Notes: a model not told the origin generated them from the sequence alone. Counted from the first letter of the stretch, positions 25,110-34,560 are shown. The stretch: 64,000 nt of DNA from Streptomyces lydicus (GCF_001729485.1 NZ_CP017157.1:5766001-5830000), one strand, 5' to 3'. Program-made: numbers and translations.

Positions 25110-25856
25110 ATGGCCGACAGCGTGCCGGTGCGATGCCCCACGTGCCGCCGCGAGAACGCCTTCACCCCGCCCACCTTCCCGTGCGCGTGTGGTGCCCCGC
25201 TGACCATGCCCGTACTGCGCGGCGGAGTGCCGGTCGAGATACTCCACCGCACCTGGCAGGCGTCCTGGGTCGAGGTGCGCTGCGAGGTCTGCGGCCGGCA
25301 GGACGAGTGGCCGGCGCCGGAGTCCGGCTGCGCCTGCGGCACGGTCGTCCGGGTCCCGGTCGCCCCGGCACCCCCGCTGCCGGCGCCCAACTTCCCCTCG
25401 CCCGGCAGGCAGGCGCCCCGGCCCGCGCCGCCGGCGGCCACCGACGACCCGCCGCGCGCCATCCTGCGGCCCGCGTTCCGCCCGGTCACGATCCGTACGG
25501 CCCGCGACTGCGTCACCGCCGCCGAGCAGTATCTGAAGTGGCTGGGGTACACCGATGTGGCACGGACCCAGGAGCGGACCGCCTCCGGCGTCGACCTGCG
25601 CGGCACCGGCGTGGTCGCCCAGGTCGACCCCACCACCCGGGCCACCAAGCTGCGCGAGATCGAGTGCGTCTGGCTCAACGGCCTCAACGACTCGGCCCTC
25701 GCGGTCTTCTTCTCCCTGGCCGGCTATGCGCGTGACGCCCGGGCCCGCGCGGACGAGCTGCGTCTCCCGCTGTTCGTCATGGACCTCACGGGCACCCCGC
25801 AGCCGGTCAACGACCCCGCCGACGAACTGATCAAGTACGGCGCGGAAGGGCGCTGA
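25110..25856 (+). CDS. Zinc-ribbon and restriction-endonuclease-like protein
   Basis: 248 residues, ATG after CAGGAG. The N-terminal third has four CxxC/CxCG-like pairs (CPTC, CACG, CEVCG, CACG) that look like two zinc ribbons. After a proline-rich linker, residues 125-245 resemble an Mrr-type PD-(D/E)xK nuclease fold: AAEQYLKWLGYTDV, then GVDLRGTGVVAQV, and a strand-helix region ending PLFVMDLTG. In active Mrr nucleases the second part of the motif is (E/Q)xK; here QVD follows, so the lysine is missing or displaced. It may bind DNA without cutting. No methylase partner is nearby. Confidence 0.6.
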   Translation: MADSVPVRCPTCRRENAFTPPTFPCACGAPLTMPVLRGGVPVEILHRTWQASWVEVRCEVCGRQDEWPAPESGCACGTVVRVPVAPAPPLPAPNFPSPGRQAPRPAPPAATDDPPRAILRPAFRPVTIRTARDCVTAAEQYLKWLGYTDVARTQERTASGVDLRGTGVVAQVDPTTRATKLREIECVWLNGLNDSALAVFFSLAGYARDARARADELRLPLFVMDLTGTPQPVNDPADELIKYGAEGR

Positions 25857-25926
25857 CGGGGGTGCGGCGCGCGGGCCCGTACCGGGTGGTCCGCTCCGCT
25901 CACGCGCCCGGGGACGCCGGCCCTGC

Positions 25927-26856
25927 TCACCCCGCCCACGTCGGGGTCCAGGTCCTGGTGCCGGACGGGCCGAACCGCCCGGAGCGGAGGTGTTCGCGGA
26001 GCGCGGCGAGCGCCGGGTGCGGGTTGTCGCGGTGCCAGACCAGCGAGTGCGGGTAGACCGGTGTCGGGTCGTGTACGGCGATCCGCCGCAGGCCGTGGTC
26101 GGCGGGCCAGACCAGGAGGGTCTGCTCGCCGACGAAGGTCGCCAGGGACCGGGAGTCGGCGATGGTGTCCAGCAGGGGCTCGGTGCCGAAGTCGGGGCCG
26201 GTGCTCTCGATGGTGAGCCCGAACGTGGCGGCGAGTGCCTCGTAGTAGCCGGCCCACTCGGTTCCGGGCACGAGGCCGGGCATCCAGATCCGGTGTCCGA
26301 CGAGCTCCGCGGGCGTGACCTCACGAGCCGCGGCGAGCTCGTGGGCGGGCCCGGTGAGCAGCTGGATGGGCTCGTCGGAGACCCGGGCGACCCGGATGTC
26401 GTCGGGGAGCTGCCGGCCGGAGTGGGTGACGGCACGGAAGGACGCGTCGATCGTGCCGGACCGGACGGCGTCGATGGCCGCGTCGGCGTCGAAGAGGGTC
26501 ACCACATCGAGCTCGACCTCGGGCTGCGCGCGGTGGAAGTCCCGCAGCAGGGCGGCCGGGGCGAGCCGTCGGCCGATCACGTCGACGCGCAGCGCGCGAC
26601 GGCCGGGACGCACGGAGGCGAGTGCCCGCTCCTCGGCCCGTAGGAGGTCGCGGGCGTGGGGCAGGAACGCCTGGCCGTCGATGGTGAGCTTCGCCCCGCG
26701 CGCGGTGCGGGTGAACAGCCGCACGCCGAGGATCTTCTCCAGTGTGGCGATGCGTTTGGAGACGGCCTGCTGGGTGACCGACAATTCCGCGGCGGCGTCC
26801 TGGAACCGCCCCGCTTCCGCGGCGGCCACGAAGGTGCGCACAGCGTCCAGATCCAC
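25927..26856 (-). CDS. LysR-family regulator
   Basis: 309 residues with a standard N-terminal winged HTH (MDLDAVRTFVAAAEAGRF, SVTQQAVSKRIATLEKILGVRLF) and a periplasmic-binding-like effector domain. GTG start at 26856. It is divergent from an MFS exporter at 26986, and the 129-bp gap holds a perfect CACAAC-N5-GTTGTG palindrome. By the usual LysR pattern it should control itself and the transporter in response to an unknown small molecule. Confidence 0.88.
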   Translation of the reverse strand: MDLDAVRTFVAAAEAGRFQDAAAELSVTQQAVSKRIATLEKILGVRLFTRTARGAKLTIDGQAFLPHARDLLRAEERALASVRPGRRALRVDVIGRRLAPAALLRDFHRAQPEVELDVVTLFDADAAIDAVRSGTIDASFRAVTHSGRQLPDDIRVARVSDEPIQLLTGPAHELAAAREVTPAELVGHRIWMPGLVPGTEWAGYYEALAATFGLTIESTGPDFGTEPLLDTIADSRSLATFVGEQTLLVWPADHGLRRIAVHDPTPVYPHSLVWHRDNPHPALAALREHLRSGRFGPSGTRTWTPTWAG

Positions 26857-26873
26857 GCCGCCCAGGATATCTG

Positions 26874-26890
26874 CACAACGGATGGTTGTG
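26874..26890. promoter_or_regulatory. Palindrome between lysR and MFS genes
   Basis: CACAAC-GGATG-GTTGTG, perfect 6-bp arms, 17 bp upstream of the LysR start. It is the likely recognition site of the LysR protein in this divergent pair. Confidence 0.5.
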
Positions 26891-26985
26891 TCTGCCTGGC
26901 TGATCGGTTGTTTGATCCGGGTATCCGCGAGCCGCTTTGATGCCGAGGGTCAGCGTGAGGTTGTTCGGATCGGGGGAGAGCGGCG

Positions 26986-28236
26986 TTGAGGACGACGGGT
27001 CGGCGGGCGTTGGGGCGGCAGTTCGGGTGGTTGTGGGCGGCGTTCGTCGTCAGCTCGTACGGCACCGGGCTCCGGTTCGGGGCGTTTCCCATGATCGCGG
27101 TCCTGCTGCTGCACTCCGGGCCGACCCAGGTGGCGGCGCTGGCCGCCGCTGGGCGGGCCGTGGGGGCGCTGGTCGCGGTGCCGCTCGGTCCGTGGGTGGA
27201 GTTCCGCCGCAAGCGGCCGGTCATGGTGGCGATGGACCTGGCCCGGTGCGCGGCGTTGCTGAGTGTCCCCGCCGCGTTCGCGCTCGGCCGGCTCAGCTTC
27301 GCCCAGCTCCTCGTCGTGTCCGTCGCCGTCGCCGCGGCGGACATCGCCTTCAGGGCGGCCAGCGGTGCGTATCTGAAGGCGCTCGTGCCACCGGAGGACC
27401 TGCTCGTCGCGAACGGCCGGTTCGAGTCCACGACGTGGACCGCGACGGTGGTCGGGCCGCCGCTGGGCGGTGCGGCGATGGGGATGTTCGGCCCGATGAC
27501 GACCGTGGTGGCCGACGCGGTCAGCTACCTGCTCTCGGCGCTGGGCCTGCACGCCATCGGCGGGACGGAACCGCGCCCCGCGCGGGCCGGCGCGGCGCGG
27601 CTCCGCGCGGGCGAGCTGCTGGAAGGCTGGCGCTTCGTCCTCGGCCACCCCACGCTGCGCCCGCTGTTCTTCAACTCGATCGTGGTCAACGGCCTGATCA
27701 TGGCGACCGAGCCGCTGCTCGCCGTACTGCTGCTGGGCCGTCTCGGGTTCGCGCCCTGGGAGTACGGTCTCGCGTTCGCGGCGCCGTGCATCGGTGGCCT
27801 GGTCGGCTCGCGGCTGGCACCCCGCCTCGTGGCGCGGTTCGGGCAGCACAAGGTGCTGTACACGGCCGGGCTGCTGCGTGCGTGCTGGTCCGTCGGATTG
27901 GCGTTCGTGCGGCCCGGTGTCCCCGGGCTCGTCCTCATCATGGTCGTCCAATTCGGCCTGGTGACCTGCTGCGGCCTGTTCAACCCGGTGCTGTCCACCT
28001 GCCGGCTCGACCACACCGCCACCGACCGGGTTGTCCGCACCCTGACGGCGTGGTCGGTCAGCAGCAGCGCCGCCATCGCCGCCCTGACCGCCGTGTGGGG
28101 CCTGCTGGCCGCCGCCATCGGCCCGCGCACCGCGATCGCGGTCGCCGGAGTCCTCCTCCTGGCCACCCCGCTGCTGCTCCCGCGCCGCGAGCACGCGCCG
28201 CTGGACACAAGGGAGCAGGCCGCGAGCCTCACCTGA
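26986..28236 (+). CDS. MFS transporter
   Basis: 416 residues with about 12 membrane segments, resembling the exporter group with ENTS/MFS_3-like proteins. It opens with WLWAAFVVSSYGTGLRFGAF, has the cytoplasmic loop EFRRKRPVMVAMD after segment 2, and a central loop around residue 200. TTG start at 26986 follows GGGGGAGAG. The divergent LysR gene and the palindrome between them suggest inducible efflux of a toxic or signalling compound; the substrate is unknown. It ends convergently with the XRE gene 59 bp away. Confidence 0.82.
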   Translation: MRTTGRRALGRQFGWLWAAFVVSSYGTGLRFGAFPMIAVLLLHSGPTQVAALAAAGRAVGALVAVPLGPWVEFRRKRPVMVAMDLARCAALLSVPAAFALGRLSFAQLLVVSVAVAAADIAFRAASGAYLKALVPPEDLLVANGRFESTTWTATVVGPPLGGAAMGMFGPMTTVVADAVSYLLSALGLHAIGGTEPRPARAGAARLRAGELLEGWRFVLGHPTLRPLFFNSIVVNGLIMATEPLLAVLLLGRLGFAPWEYGLAFAAPCIGGLVGSRLAPRLVARFGQHKVLYTAGLLRACWSVGLAFVRPGVPGLVLIMVVQFGLVTCCGLFNPVLSTCRLDHTATDRVVRTLTAWSVSSSAAIAALTAVWGLLAAAIGPRTAIAVAGVLLLATPLLLPRREHAPLDTREQAASLT

Positions 28237-28295
28237 CACGCCGTACGTCGTGGGCGTCCCGGCTCCTGCCGGCCGAGCCGGCCCGGGGCCGGCGG

Positions 28296-29216
28296 TCAGG
28301 GACGTCCGCGCGACTGCTCCGGGTCCCTCACGGGTGGGTGGTGCGGGGCCGACGGAGGCGCGGTGAGGTCCAGCAACAGCAGGGCGTCGTGGTCGGGGGT
28401 GCCGGGTTCGGCGGTGTAGACGCCGAGACGCTGCCCCGGGGTGCCTTCCAGGTACATGGCCTGGGCGGTGAGGGTGAGCGTGCCGACCTGGGGGTGCTGG
28501 AAAGTCTTGTGGGCGGGTTTGCGGCCGGTCACGTCGTAGCGTTCCCAGAGTTTGGCGAAGTCGGGGCTCTTGAGGAGCAGCTCGCCGACGACGTGGGTGA
28601 GGTCGGGGGCGTCGGGAGCGGTGCCCGCGACGGCGCGCAGGCGGGAGACGCAGGCACGGACCTGGGTGTCCCAGTGGGGGAACAACTCGCGGGCGGCGGG
28701 GTGGAGGAAGAGGTAGCGGGCCAGGTTGCGTTGCGGCGCCGGCCAGTCGCCCAGCCCCGCGTACAGCGCGAGGCCGCCGGGATTCCAGGCGAGGACGTCC
28801 ATGCTGCGGCTGAGGAGATAGGCCGGGTTGGGGCGCATCGTCTCCAGCAGCAGTTGGAGGTGGGGGCGCACGGTGCGGCTCGGGGCCGGGGGCGGTTCGG
28901 GTGCGTAGCGGGCGGCGCGGGCGGCGAGATCCCTCAGGTGCTGGTGTTCCTGGTCGTCGAGGTGCAGCGCCCGGGCGAGGGAATCGAGGACGGCGGGGCT
29001 GGGGCGGGTCTCCTTGCCGCGCTCCAGACGGACGTAGTAGTCGATGCTGATGCCGGCCAGGGTGGCCAGTTCCTCGCGGCGCAGCCCGGGAGTGCGGCGC
29101 AGCCCGGTGCCGGCGGTGAGGCCGACCTCGTCGGGGGTGGTCCCGGTGCGGCGGGCCCGCAGGAACCGGCCCAGCTGCGCGCCCTCACTGCCGGCGGTGG
29201 TGTGCTCCGATGCCAT
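28296..29216 (-). CDS. XRE-family regulator with MmyB-like ligand domain
   Basis: 306 residues from ATG 29216. N-terminal HTH of the XRE type (LRRTPGLRREELATLAGISIDYYVRLERG at about 40-68, quoted in outline), then the MmyB-like LBD with RPNPAYLLSRSMDVLAWNPG and HWDTQVRACVSRLR. Such regulators usually sit divergent to the oxidoreductase they control. Here the divergent gene is the remnant of an aldo/keto reductase at 29392, so the regulator may have lost its target. Confidence 0.87.
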   Translation of the reverse strand: MASEHTTAGSEGAQLGRFLRARRTGTTPDEVGLTAGTGLRRTPGLRREELATLAGISIDYYVRLERGKETRPSPAVLDSLARALHLDDQEHQHLRDLAARAARYAPEPPPAPSRTVRPHLQLLLETMRPNPAYLLSRSMDVLAWNPGGLALYAGLGDWPAPQRNLARYLFLHPAARELFPHWDTQVRACVSRLRAVAGTAPDAPDLTHVVGELLLKSPDFAKLWERYDVTGRKPAHKTFQHPQVGTLTLTAQAMYLEGTPGQRLGVYTAEPGTPDHDALLLLDLTAPPSAPHHPPVRDPEQSRGRP

Positions 29217-29391
29217 GGCTTCAGTGTCACACCGCGCTGACCTGGGAGGCAGTGCGGTGGGGGGCCCTGTCATTACCCCGAACGGCCCGGCCTGCCGGCG
29301 GGCACGGGAAAGCGCGACGGTGGGTACGCGGCGTCCGGTGCCGCCGGGCACGGGCCGACGCCCCGGAAGGACGAGGGAGTGGAGAGCGCGG

Positions 29392-29823
29392 ATGCGTTAC
29401 ATCAAACTGCGTGACCTGGAGGTTTCCCGGATCGGGCTGGGCACGATGGGGATGTCCCACGGCTACACCGATTCCGGCACGGACGAGGCGGAATCCGTAC
29501 GGACCCTGCACCGGGCGCTGGAACTGGGTGTCACGCTGATCGACACCGCCGAGATCTACGGCCCTACGTCAACGAGGAGCTGCTGGGCCGCGCGTTGCGG
29601 GGCCGCCGCGACCAGGTCGTGCCGGCGACGAAGTTCGGCCTGGTCCCGCACGCCGGACGACATCGCACCGATCCTCGGCACCAAGCGGGTGCAGCGGGTC
29701 GAGGAGAAGACCTCCGCCGACGACGTCCGGCTGACCGCCGAACAGCTCGACAGGCTCAGCAGCCTGCCCCCGGCCGCCGGTGAGACCCACACCGAAGCCG
29801 GGCTGCGGATGCTCGAACGCTGA
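29392..29823 (+). pseudogene. Aldo/keto reductase remnant
   Basis: The first 57 codons encode a normal AKR N-terminus (MRYIKLRDLEVSRIGLGTMG, catalytic Asp in LIDTAEIYG). At 29560-29565 one C is missing and the next part (YVNEELLGRALRGRRDQVV, then ATKFGLVPHAG) continues in the -1 frame. Then about 180-200 codons are absent and the C-terminal end returns in the first frame (DIAPILGTKRVQRVEEK, LTAEQLDRLSSLPPAAGE) to a stop at 29821-29823. Normal length would be about 330 residues; 143 codons remain. Both the frameshift and the internal deletion prevent function. Confidence 0.85.
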
Positions 29824-29911
29824 GCGCGCGCCGCACCCAGCCGCCCCGCCGACGCCCAGGTCCGTCGGCGAACCCCCGGAAGACCCGCACGAACAGAGAA
29901 GGAGCGCCCCT

Positions 29912-30946
29912 GTGCGCGCAGCAGTGATGTACGGAGCCGGCGACGTCCGGATCGAGAACCGGCCCGACCCCACGATCCAGCAGCCCACCGACGCCGTGGT
30001 GCGCACCGTCCTGTCGTGCGTGTGCGGCAGCGACCTGTGGCCCTACAAGTCGATGCCCGCCACCGGCACCGGCCGTCCCATGGGCCACGAGTTCCTCGGC
30101 GTGGTCGAGGACACCGGCTCCGACGTCTCCGGCGTCCGGACCGGTGATCTGGTCGTCGCCCCCTTCACCTACTGCGACAACACCTGCGACCACTGCGCCC
30201 GGGGCCTGCACTTCTCCTGCCGGCAGGGCGGCCGCTACGGCTTCGACGGCGTGGACGGCGGCCAGGGCGAGGCGGTGCGCGTGCCCCAGGCCGACGGGAC
30301 CCTGGTCAGGCTGCCCGTCGCCGCGGACGCCGCACTGCTGCCCTCGCTGCTGGCCCTGTCGGACGTGATGACCACCGGCCACCACGGCGCGGTCACCGCC
30401 GGCGTCGGCCACGGCGACGACGTGCTGGTCATCGGGGACGGCGCGGTGGGCCTGTGCGCGGTGATCGCCGCCAGGCGCCGCGGCGCCGAACGGATCATCC
30501 TGATGGGCCGGCACGCGGCCCGCACCGACCTGGGCCGTGACTTCGGCGCCACCGACGTCGTCGCCGAGCGCGGCGAGGAAGGCATCGCCCGGGTACGGGA
30601 CCTGACCGGTGGCGACGGTGTGGAGAAGGTCATCGAGGCCGTCGGCACCCGCCAGACGCTGCAGACGGCTCTCGGCTCGGTCATCGACGGCGGCACCATC
30701 AGCCGCCTGGGTGTCCCGCAGTACGAGGAGGGCCCCGTCGGCCCTTCCATGATCATGCGGAACCTCACGCTGACCGGCGGCGCCAGCCCGGCCCGTGCCT
30801 ATATCGACGAGCTCCTGCCCGACATCCTGGACGGCACCATCGAGCCCGGCCGCGTCTTCGACAAGAGCTTCTCGCTCGACGGGACTCCGGACGCCTATCG
30901 GGCCATGGCCGACCGTCGCGTCCTCAAGGCCCTTCTCGCCCTCTGA
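29912..30946 (+). CDS. Zinc-dependent alcohol dehydrogenase
   Basis: Medium-chain dehydrogenase of 344 residues, GTG start with AAGGAG ahead. Catalytic zinc ligands in SCVCGSDLW and GHEFLGVVE; structural zinc cysteines in YCDNTCDHCARGLHFSC (CDNTCDHC spacing is close to the classical four-cysteine loop). Rossmann motif VIGDGAVGLCAV. It lies 88 bp after the AKR remnant on the same strand and may once have been co-transcribed with it under the XRE regulator. Substrate unknown. Confidence 0.88.
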   Translation: MRAAVMYGAGDVRIENRPDPTIQQPTDAVVRTVLSCVCGSDLWPYKSMPATGTGRPMGHEFLGVVEDTGSDVSGVRTGDLVVAPFTYCDNTCDHCARGLHFSCRQGGRYGFDGVDGGQGEAVRVPQADGTLVRLPVAADAALLPSLLALSDVMTTGHHGAVTAGVGHGDDVLVIGDGAVGLCAVIAARRRGAERIILMGRHAARTDLGRDFGATDVVAERGEEGIARVRDLTGGDGVEKVIEAVGTRQTLQTALGSVIDGGTISRLGVPQYEEGPVGPSMIMRNLTLTGGASPARAYIDELLPDILDGTIEPGRVFDKSFSLDGTPDAYRAMADRRVLKALLAL

Positions 30947-31033
30947 CCAGCAACGCCCCGGTGCCCCCGCACGCCCGCCCCGCCCCGACGAAATCCACTC
31001 GCCGGGGGCGGCGGCACCGAGGACACTGGCCCG

Positions 31034-31579
31034 GTGATCATCCACGCACCGTCCCCCGCCGAACTGCCCCTGCTGCGCGCCATCGAGCGGGCCGCCGGTG
31101 CGCCGTTCCGTGCCCTGGGCATGGCCGCGGTCGCGGACGACGAGCCGCCGACGCTCGCCGAACTGACCGCTTTTCAGCGGGCCGGGCGGGCACTGGCCGC
31201 GTACGTGGACGGCCGGCCCGTCGGCTACCTCCTGCGCGCTCCGGTCGACGGGTGCACCCACATCGAGCAGGTGTCGGTGCACCCTGCGCACGCCCGCCGG
31301 GGCATCGGCCGGGCGCTCATCGACCGCGCGGAGCGGGACGGCGGGCCGGTCGCGCTGACGCTGACCACCTTCGCGGAGGTGCCGTGGAACGCGCCGTACT
31401 ACGCCCGCCTCGGCTTCCGCCCGCTGACCGACGCCGAACTCACCCCGGGGCTGCGCGCCCTTCGCGCGCGGGAGGCGGAGCTGGGGCTGGACCGCTGGCC
31501 GCGGGTGGGCATGCGACGGGAGCCCGGCCGGCGGGCGGGGGCCGACGATCGGGCTGCCGGTACCGGACGCACGCGATGA
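31034..31579 (+). CDS. GNAT acetyltransferase
   Basis: 181 residues. The acetyl-CoA motif A is VSVHPAHARRGIGRALIDRA, preceded by the beta-strand HIEQV, with the C-terminal YYARLGFRPL. GTG start at 31034. The last 25 residues are basic and low-complexity. Similar single GNAT genes acetylate small amines or drugs. No partner gene is evident; the substrate cannot be read. Confidence 0.82.
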   Translation: MIIHAPSPAELPLLRAIERAAGAPFRALGMAAVADDEPPTLAELTAFQRAGRALAAYVDGRPVGYLLRAPVDGCTHIEQVSVHPAHARRGIGRALIDRAERDGGPVALTLTTFAEVPWNAPYYARLGFRPLTDAELTPGLRALRAREAELGLDRWPRVGMRREPGRRAGADDRAAGTGRTR

Positions 31580-31622
31580 CGCCTCATCAGGTCGTGCCGA
31601 CCCGCCCGGACATAATGGCGGG

Positions 31623-32003
31623 ATGATCGACGCGAACGCCCTCCGGGCCACCTGCCTGGACTTCAACGGCGCGACCGAGGAATTTCCCTTCCCCAGGAAC
31701 CCGGACGTCTCGACCTTCAAGGTCGGCGGCAAGATCTTCGCGCTGACGACCCTGACGGGCGCCCCGCTCACCGTGAGCCTCAAGTGCGATCCCGAGCTGG
31801 CCGAACGGCTGCGTGCGGCACACCCTGAGGTGGTGCCCGGCTATCACCTCAACAAGCGGCACTGGAACACCGTCTCGCTGGACGGCGCACTGCCCGACCG
31901 GCTGGTGCTCGACATGATCGAGGACTCCTACGACCTGGTGGTGGCTTCACTGCCGCGCCCCCAGCGACTGCTGCTCGACTGGCCGGGAGAGCGCCAGCGC
32001 TGA
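31623..32003 (+). CDS. MmcQ/YjbR-family protein
   Basis: 126 residues of the small alpha/beta YjbR double-wing fold. Characteristic features: FPFPRNPDVSTFKVGGKIFAL, LTVSLKCDPE, and HLNKRHWNTVSLDG. ATG start. Function in the family is not settled; DNA binding has been proposed from structure. It stands 43 bp after the GNAT gene and could share its transcript. Confidence 0.85.
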   Translation: MIDANALRATCLDFNGATEEFPFPRNPDVSTFKVGGKIFALTTLTGAPLTVSLKCDPELAERLRAAHPEVVPGYHLNKRHWNTVSLDGALPDRLVLDMIEDSYDLVVASLPRPQRLLLDWPGERQR

Positions 32004-32105
32004 GCCGCCGCGCGGCAGGCGGCGGGGGAAACGGCGGCGAGCGGACCTCCGCGGCGCCGTCCTACGCTGCCCGCATGCGAAGGCTTCCGCGCCGCGCGGC
32101 GCGCG

Positions 32106-32751
32106 TTGCCGTGCTGGATCCGGCCGGCTGAGCACATCCATCTCGCCCGCAGGCCGCGCCGCGAGCCGGCCGAGGGTGTGGCCGCCGACGCTGTCCGACG
32201 TGCTCGCACCCCCACCCTGGCGGCCTGGAGCGCGGAGAGCCCGCTGCCCGTGCACAACTACCGGGTGGACGGGGCGGGGTTGCGCTCCGAGGACGTGGGG
32301 GACGGGTGGTGGGCCCTCACCTGGGTCGAGGGCGGCCGGGCCGTGCTCCACGGCATCGACAACGACTACAGCGAGACCGTCGGCCGCCCCCGGCCGGTGG
32401 ACCTCCTCGCCGGCGGGCCGCACTGGCTGCGCTGGGGGACCTCCGGCTGACGGATGCCGCCGGGGACGCGGACGGCGACGCGTCCGGACGGTGGCTGTAC
32501 GCCCGGGTGCGGATCACCGCCGACGAGGTCACCGTCGACCGCGCCCATGACCACCTCCCCCGCTGGTGGCGGGCCCGCCCCGGCACGGCCGAGGCTGGCC
32601 CGGCACCGTCGCGCGCGAGATGGCACGCCGGGCGCCGCACCGGCGGCCGTCCTGGGGCGGGCTCCTGGAGGAGGACATCCCCCGCACCGGCGCGCCCGCG
32701 CACCTCTGCGCGGTGCCGGTCCCGGAGCCCGCCGGGGCACCGGCCGGGTGA
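32106..32751 (+). pseudogene. Multiply frameshifted hypothetical gene
   Basis: Coding-like text is spread over three frames: PPTLSDVLA (about 32180), then LAAWSAESPLPVHNYRVDG to DLLAGGPHWLRWG (32218-32449), then DLRLTDAAGDADGDASGRWLYARVRI (32440-32530) and RVTSDEV-like residues, then SWGGLLEEDIPRTGAPAHLCA (32650-32720). Read together these form one continuous protein of roughly 200 residues with at least three frame changes. Its family is unknown to me, apart from a sense that the first block is common in Streptomyces hypothetical proteins. Confidence 0.65.
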
Positions 32752-32785
32752 ACCCACCCCGACCGGCGCCCCGGCGTCCCGGGGC

Positions 32786-34423
32786 CTAGGACGAGACCGC
32801 GCCCAGTTCCTTGGCCAGCCGCTCGCGCAGCTCCACCTTGCGGACCTTGCCGCTGACGGTCATCGGGAACGCGTCGACGATCTCCAGATAGCGCGGCACC
32901 TTGTAGTGGGCGAGCCGGGAGCGGCAGAAGCGGGCCAACTCATCGCGGGTGAGCGGGTCTTCGGGGTCCCGCAGGATGACGCAGGCGGCGATCTCCTCGC
33001 CGTACTTCTCGTCGGGGACCCCGACGACCTGGACGTCGGCGATCTTGGGATGGGAGTAGAGGAACTCCTCGATCTCCCGCGGGTAGACGTTCTCCCCACC
33101 CCTGATGATCATGTCCTTGATGCGGCCGACGATCCGGAGGTAGCCGTCGTCGTTCATCACCGCGAGGTCACCGGTGTGCATCCAGCGGGCCGCGTCGATG
33201 ACCTCGGCGGTGCGCTCGGTGTCCTCCCAGTAGCCGAGCATCACGCTGTAGCCGCGGGTACACAGCTCCCCCGGCGTGCCGCGGGGCACGGTCACCCCGC
33301 TCGCCGGGTCGACGACCTTGACCTCGATGTGCGGCAGCACCCGGCCGACGGTCGCGGTGCGGTGTTCGAGGTCGTCGTCGCGGCGGGTCTGGGTGGAGAC
33401 CGGGGAGGTCTCCGTCATGCCGTAGCAGATGGACACCTCGGCCATGTGCATCTCGGCGACCACCCGCTTCATGACCTCCTCCGGACAGGGCGAGCCCGCC
33501 ATGATGCCGGTACGGAGGGAGGACAGGTCGTAGGTGGCGAAGTCGGGGTGGTTCAGCTCGGCGATGAACATGGTGGGGACGCCGTAGAGGGAGGTGCAGC
33601 GCTCGTCCTGGACGGCCTTGAGGGTGGTGGCGGCGTCGAAGGCGGGGCCCGGGATGACGATGCAGCCGCCGTGCGAGGTGATGCCGAGGTTGCCCATGAC
33701 CATGCCGAAGCAGTGGTAGAAGGGCACCGGCAGACACACCCGGTCCTGCTCGGTGTAGGCGATGGTCTCGCCGACCCAGTAGCCGTTGTTGAGGATGTTG
33801 TGGTGCGAGAGGGTGGCGCCCTTGGGGAAGCCGGTGGTGCCCGAGGTGTACTGGATGTTGACGGGGTCGTCGGCGGTCAGTGCCTTCTCGCACTCGGCGA
33901 GCCGGGACTGTGGGACGGCCGCCCCGGCGGCCAGCAGCCCGCCCCAGGTGGGGTCGTCGATGTAGACGACGTCGCGCAGGGCCGGGCTCTCGGCGCGCAC
34001 CTGCTCGATCATCCGGCGGTAGTCGCTCGTCCTGTGCTGGATGGCGGAGACCAGGACGGTGATGCCGGCCTGCTGCAGGACGTACGCCAACTCGTGTACG
34101 CGGTAGGCGGGGTTGACGTTGACGAGGATGGCGCCGATCTTCGCGGTGGCGTACTGGACGAGGACCCATTCGGCGCAGTTGGGCGCCCAGATGCCGACCC
34201 GGTCGCCCTTGCCGACCCCCTTGGCGAGCAGGCCGAGGGCCACCTCGTCGACGGCGCGCCCCAGTTCCGCGTAGGTCCAGCGGCGGCCGCTCGCCACCTC
34301 GACCAGCGCCTCGCGGTCACCGAACCGGGCGATGGTGCGGGTCAGGTCGGCGCCGATGGTGTGGCCGAGCAGCGGCCGTTCGGCGGCGCCGCTGGCGTAA
34401 CTGAGCTCCTGGTGACGGCTCAT
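32786..34423 (-). CDS. AMP-binding acyl-CoA synthetase (FadD type)
   Basis: 545 residues. Activates a carboxylic acid to its CoA ester through an acyl-adenylate. P-loop-like [12 protein letters not shown], the A5 motif [11 protein letters not shown]7 TGDLAVM, A8 [20 protein letters not shown], and the adenylation lysine in TVSGKVRK are all present and correctly spaced. Length and motif style suit medium- or long-chain fatty acids. Its start codon overlaps a remnant of another synthetase by 4 bases (ATGA), so the two were once coupled. Confidence 0.92.
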   Translation of the reverse strand: MSRHQELSYASGAAERPLLGHTIGADLTRTIARFGDREALVEVASGRRWTYAELGRAVDEVALGLLAKGVGKGDRVGIWAPNCAEWVLVQYATAKIGAILVNVNPAYRVHELAYVLQQAGITVLVSAIQHRTSDYRRMIEQVRAESPALRDVVYIDDPTWGGLLAAGAAVPQSRLAECEKALTADDPVNIQYTSGTTGFPKGATLSHHNILNNGYWVGETIAYTEQDRVCLPVPFYHCFGMVMGNLGITSHGGCIVIPGPAFDAATTLKAVQDERCTSLYGVPTMFIAELNHPDFATYDLSSLRTGIMAGSPCPEEVMKRVVAEMHMAEVSICYGMTETSPVSTQTRRDDDLEHRTATVGRVLPHIEVKVVDPASGVTVPRGTPGELCTRGYSVMLGYWEDTERTAEVIDAARWMHTGDLAVMNDDGYLRIVGRIKDMIIRGGENVYPREIEEFLYSHPKIADVQVVGVPDEKYGEEIAACVILRDPEDPLTRDELARFCRSRLAHYKVPRYLEIVDAFPMTVSGKVRKVELRERLAKELGAVSS

Positions 34424-34560
34424 CGGTGGTTCTCCTCCCAGTACTCGGCTCCGCCGGCGCCCCGCGCGGTGCGCTCGCGCGGGTCGATGCGGCGGATCCT
34501 GCCGGAGACGGTCTTCGGCAGGTCGGCGCGCTCCCGCCGCCGGTCGCGCTTGCGGAGGGC
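34420..34560 (-). pseudogene. C-terminal remnant of an acyl-CoA synthetase
   Basis: The last ~45 codons before the fadD-type gene read [21 protein letters not shown] and end [11 protein letters not shown], which is the C-terminal adenylation-lysine motif (LPKTxSGKIRR) and tail of an AMP-binding enzyme. Nothing upstream continues the family. The catalytic Lys of SGK is Arg here. The stop overlaps the next start by ATGA. A first ligase gene was evidently deleted, leaving its end and the coupling intact. Confidence 0.75.
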
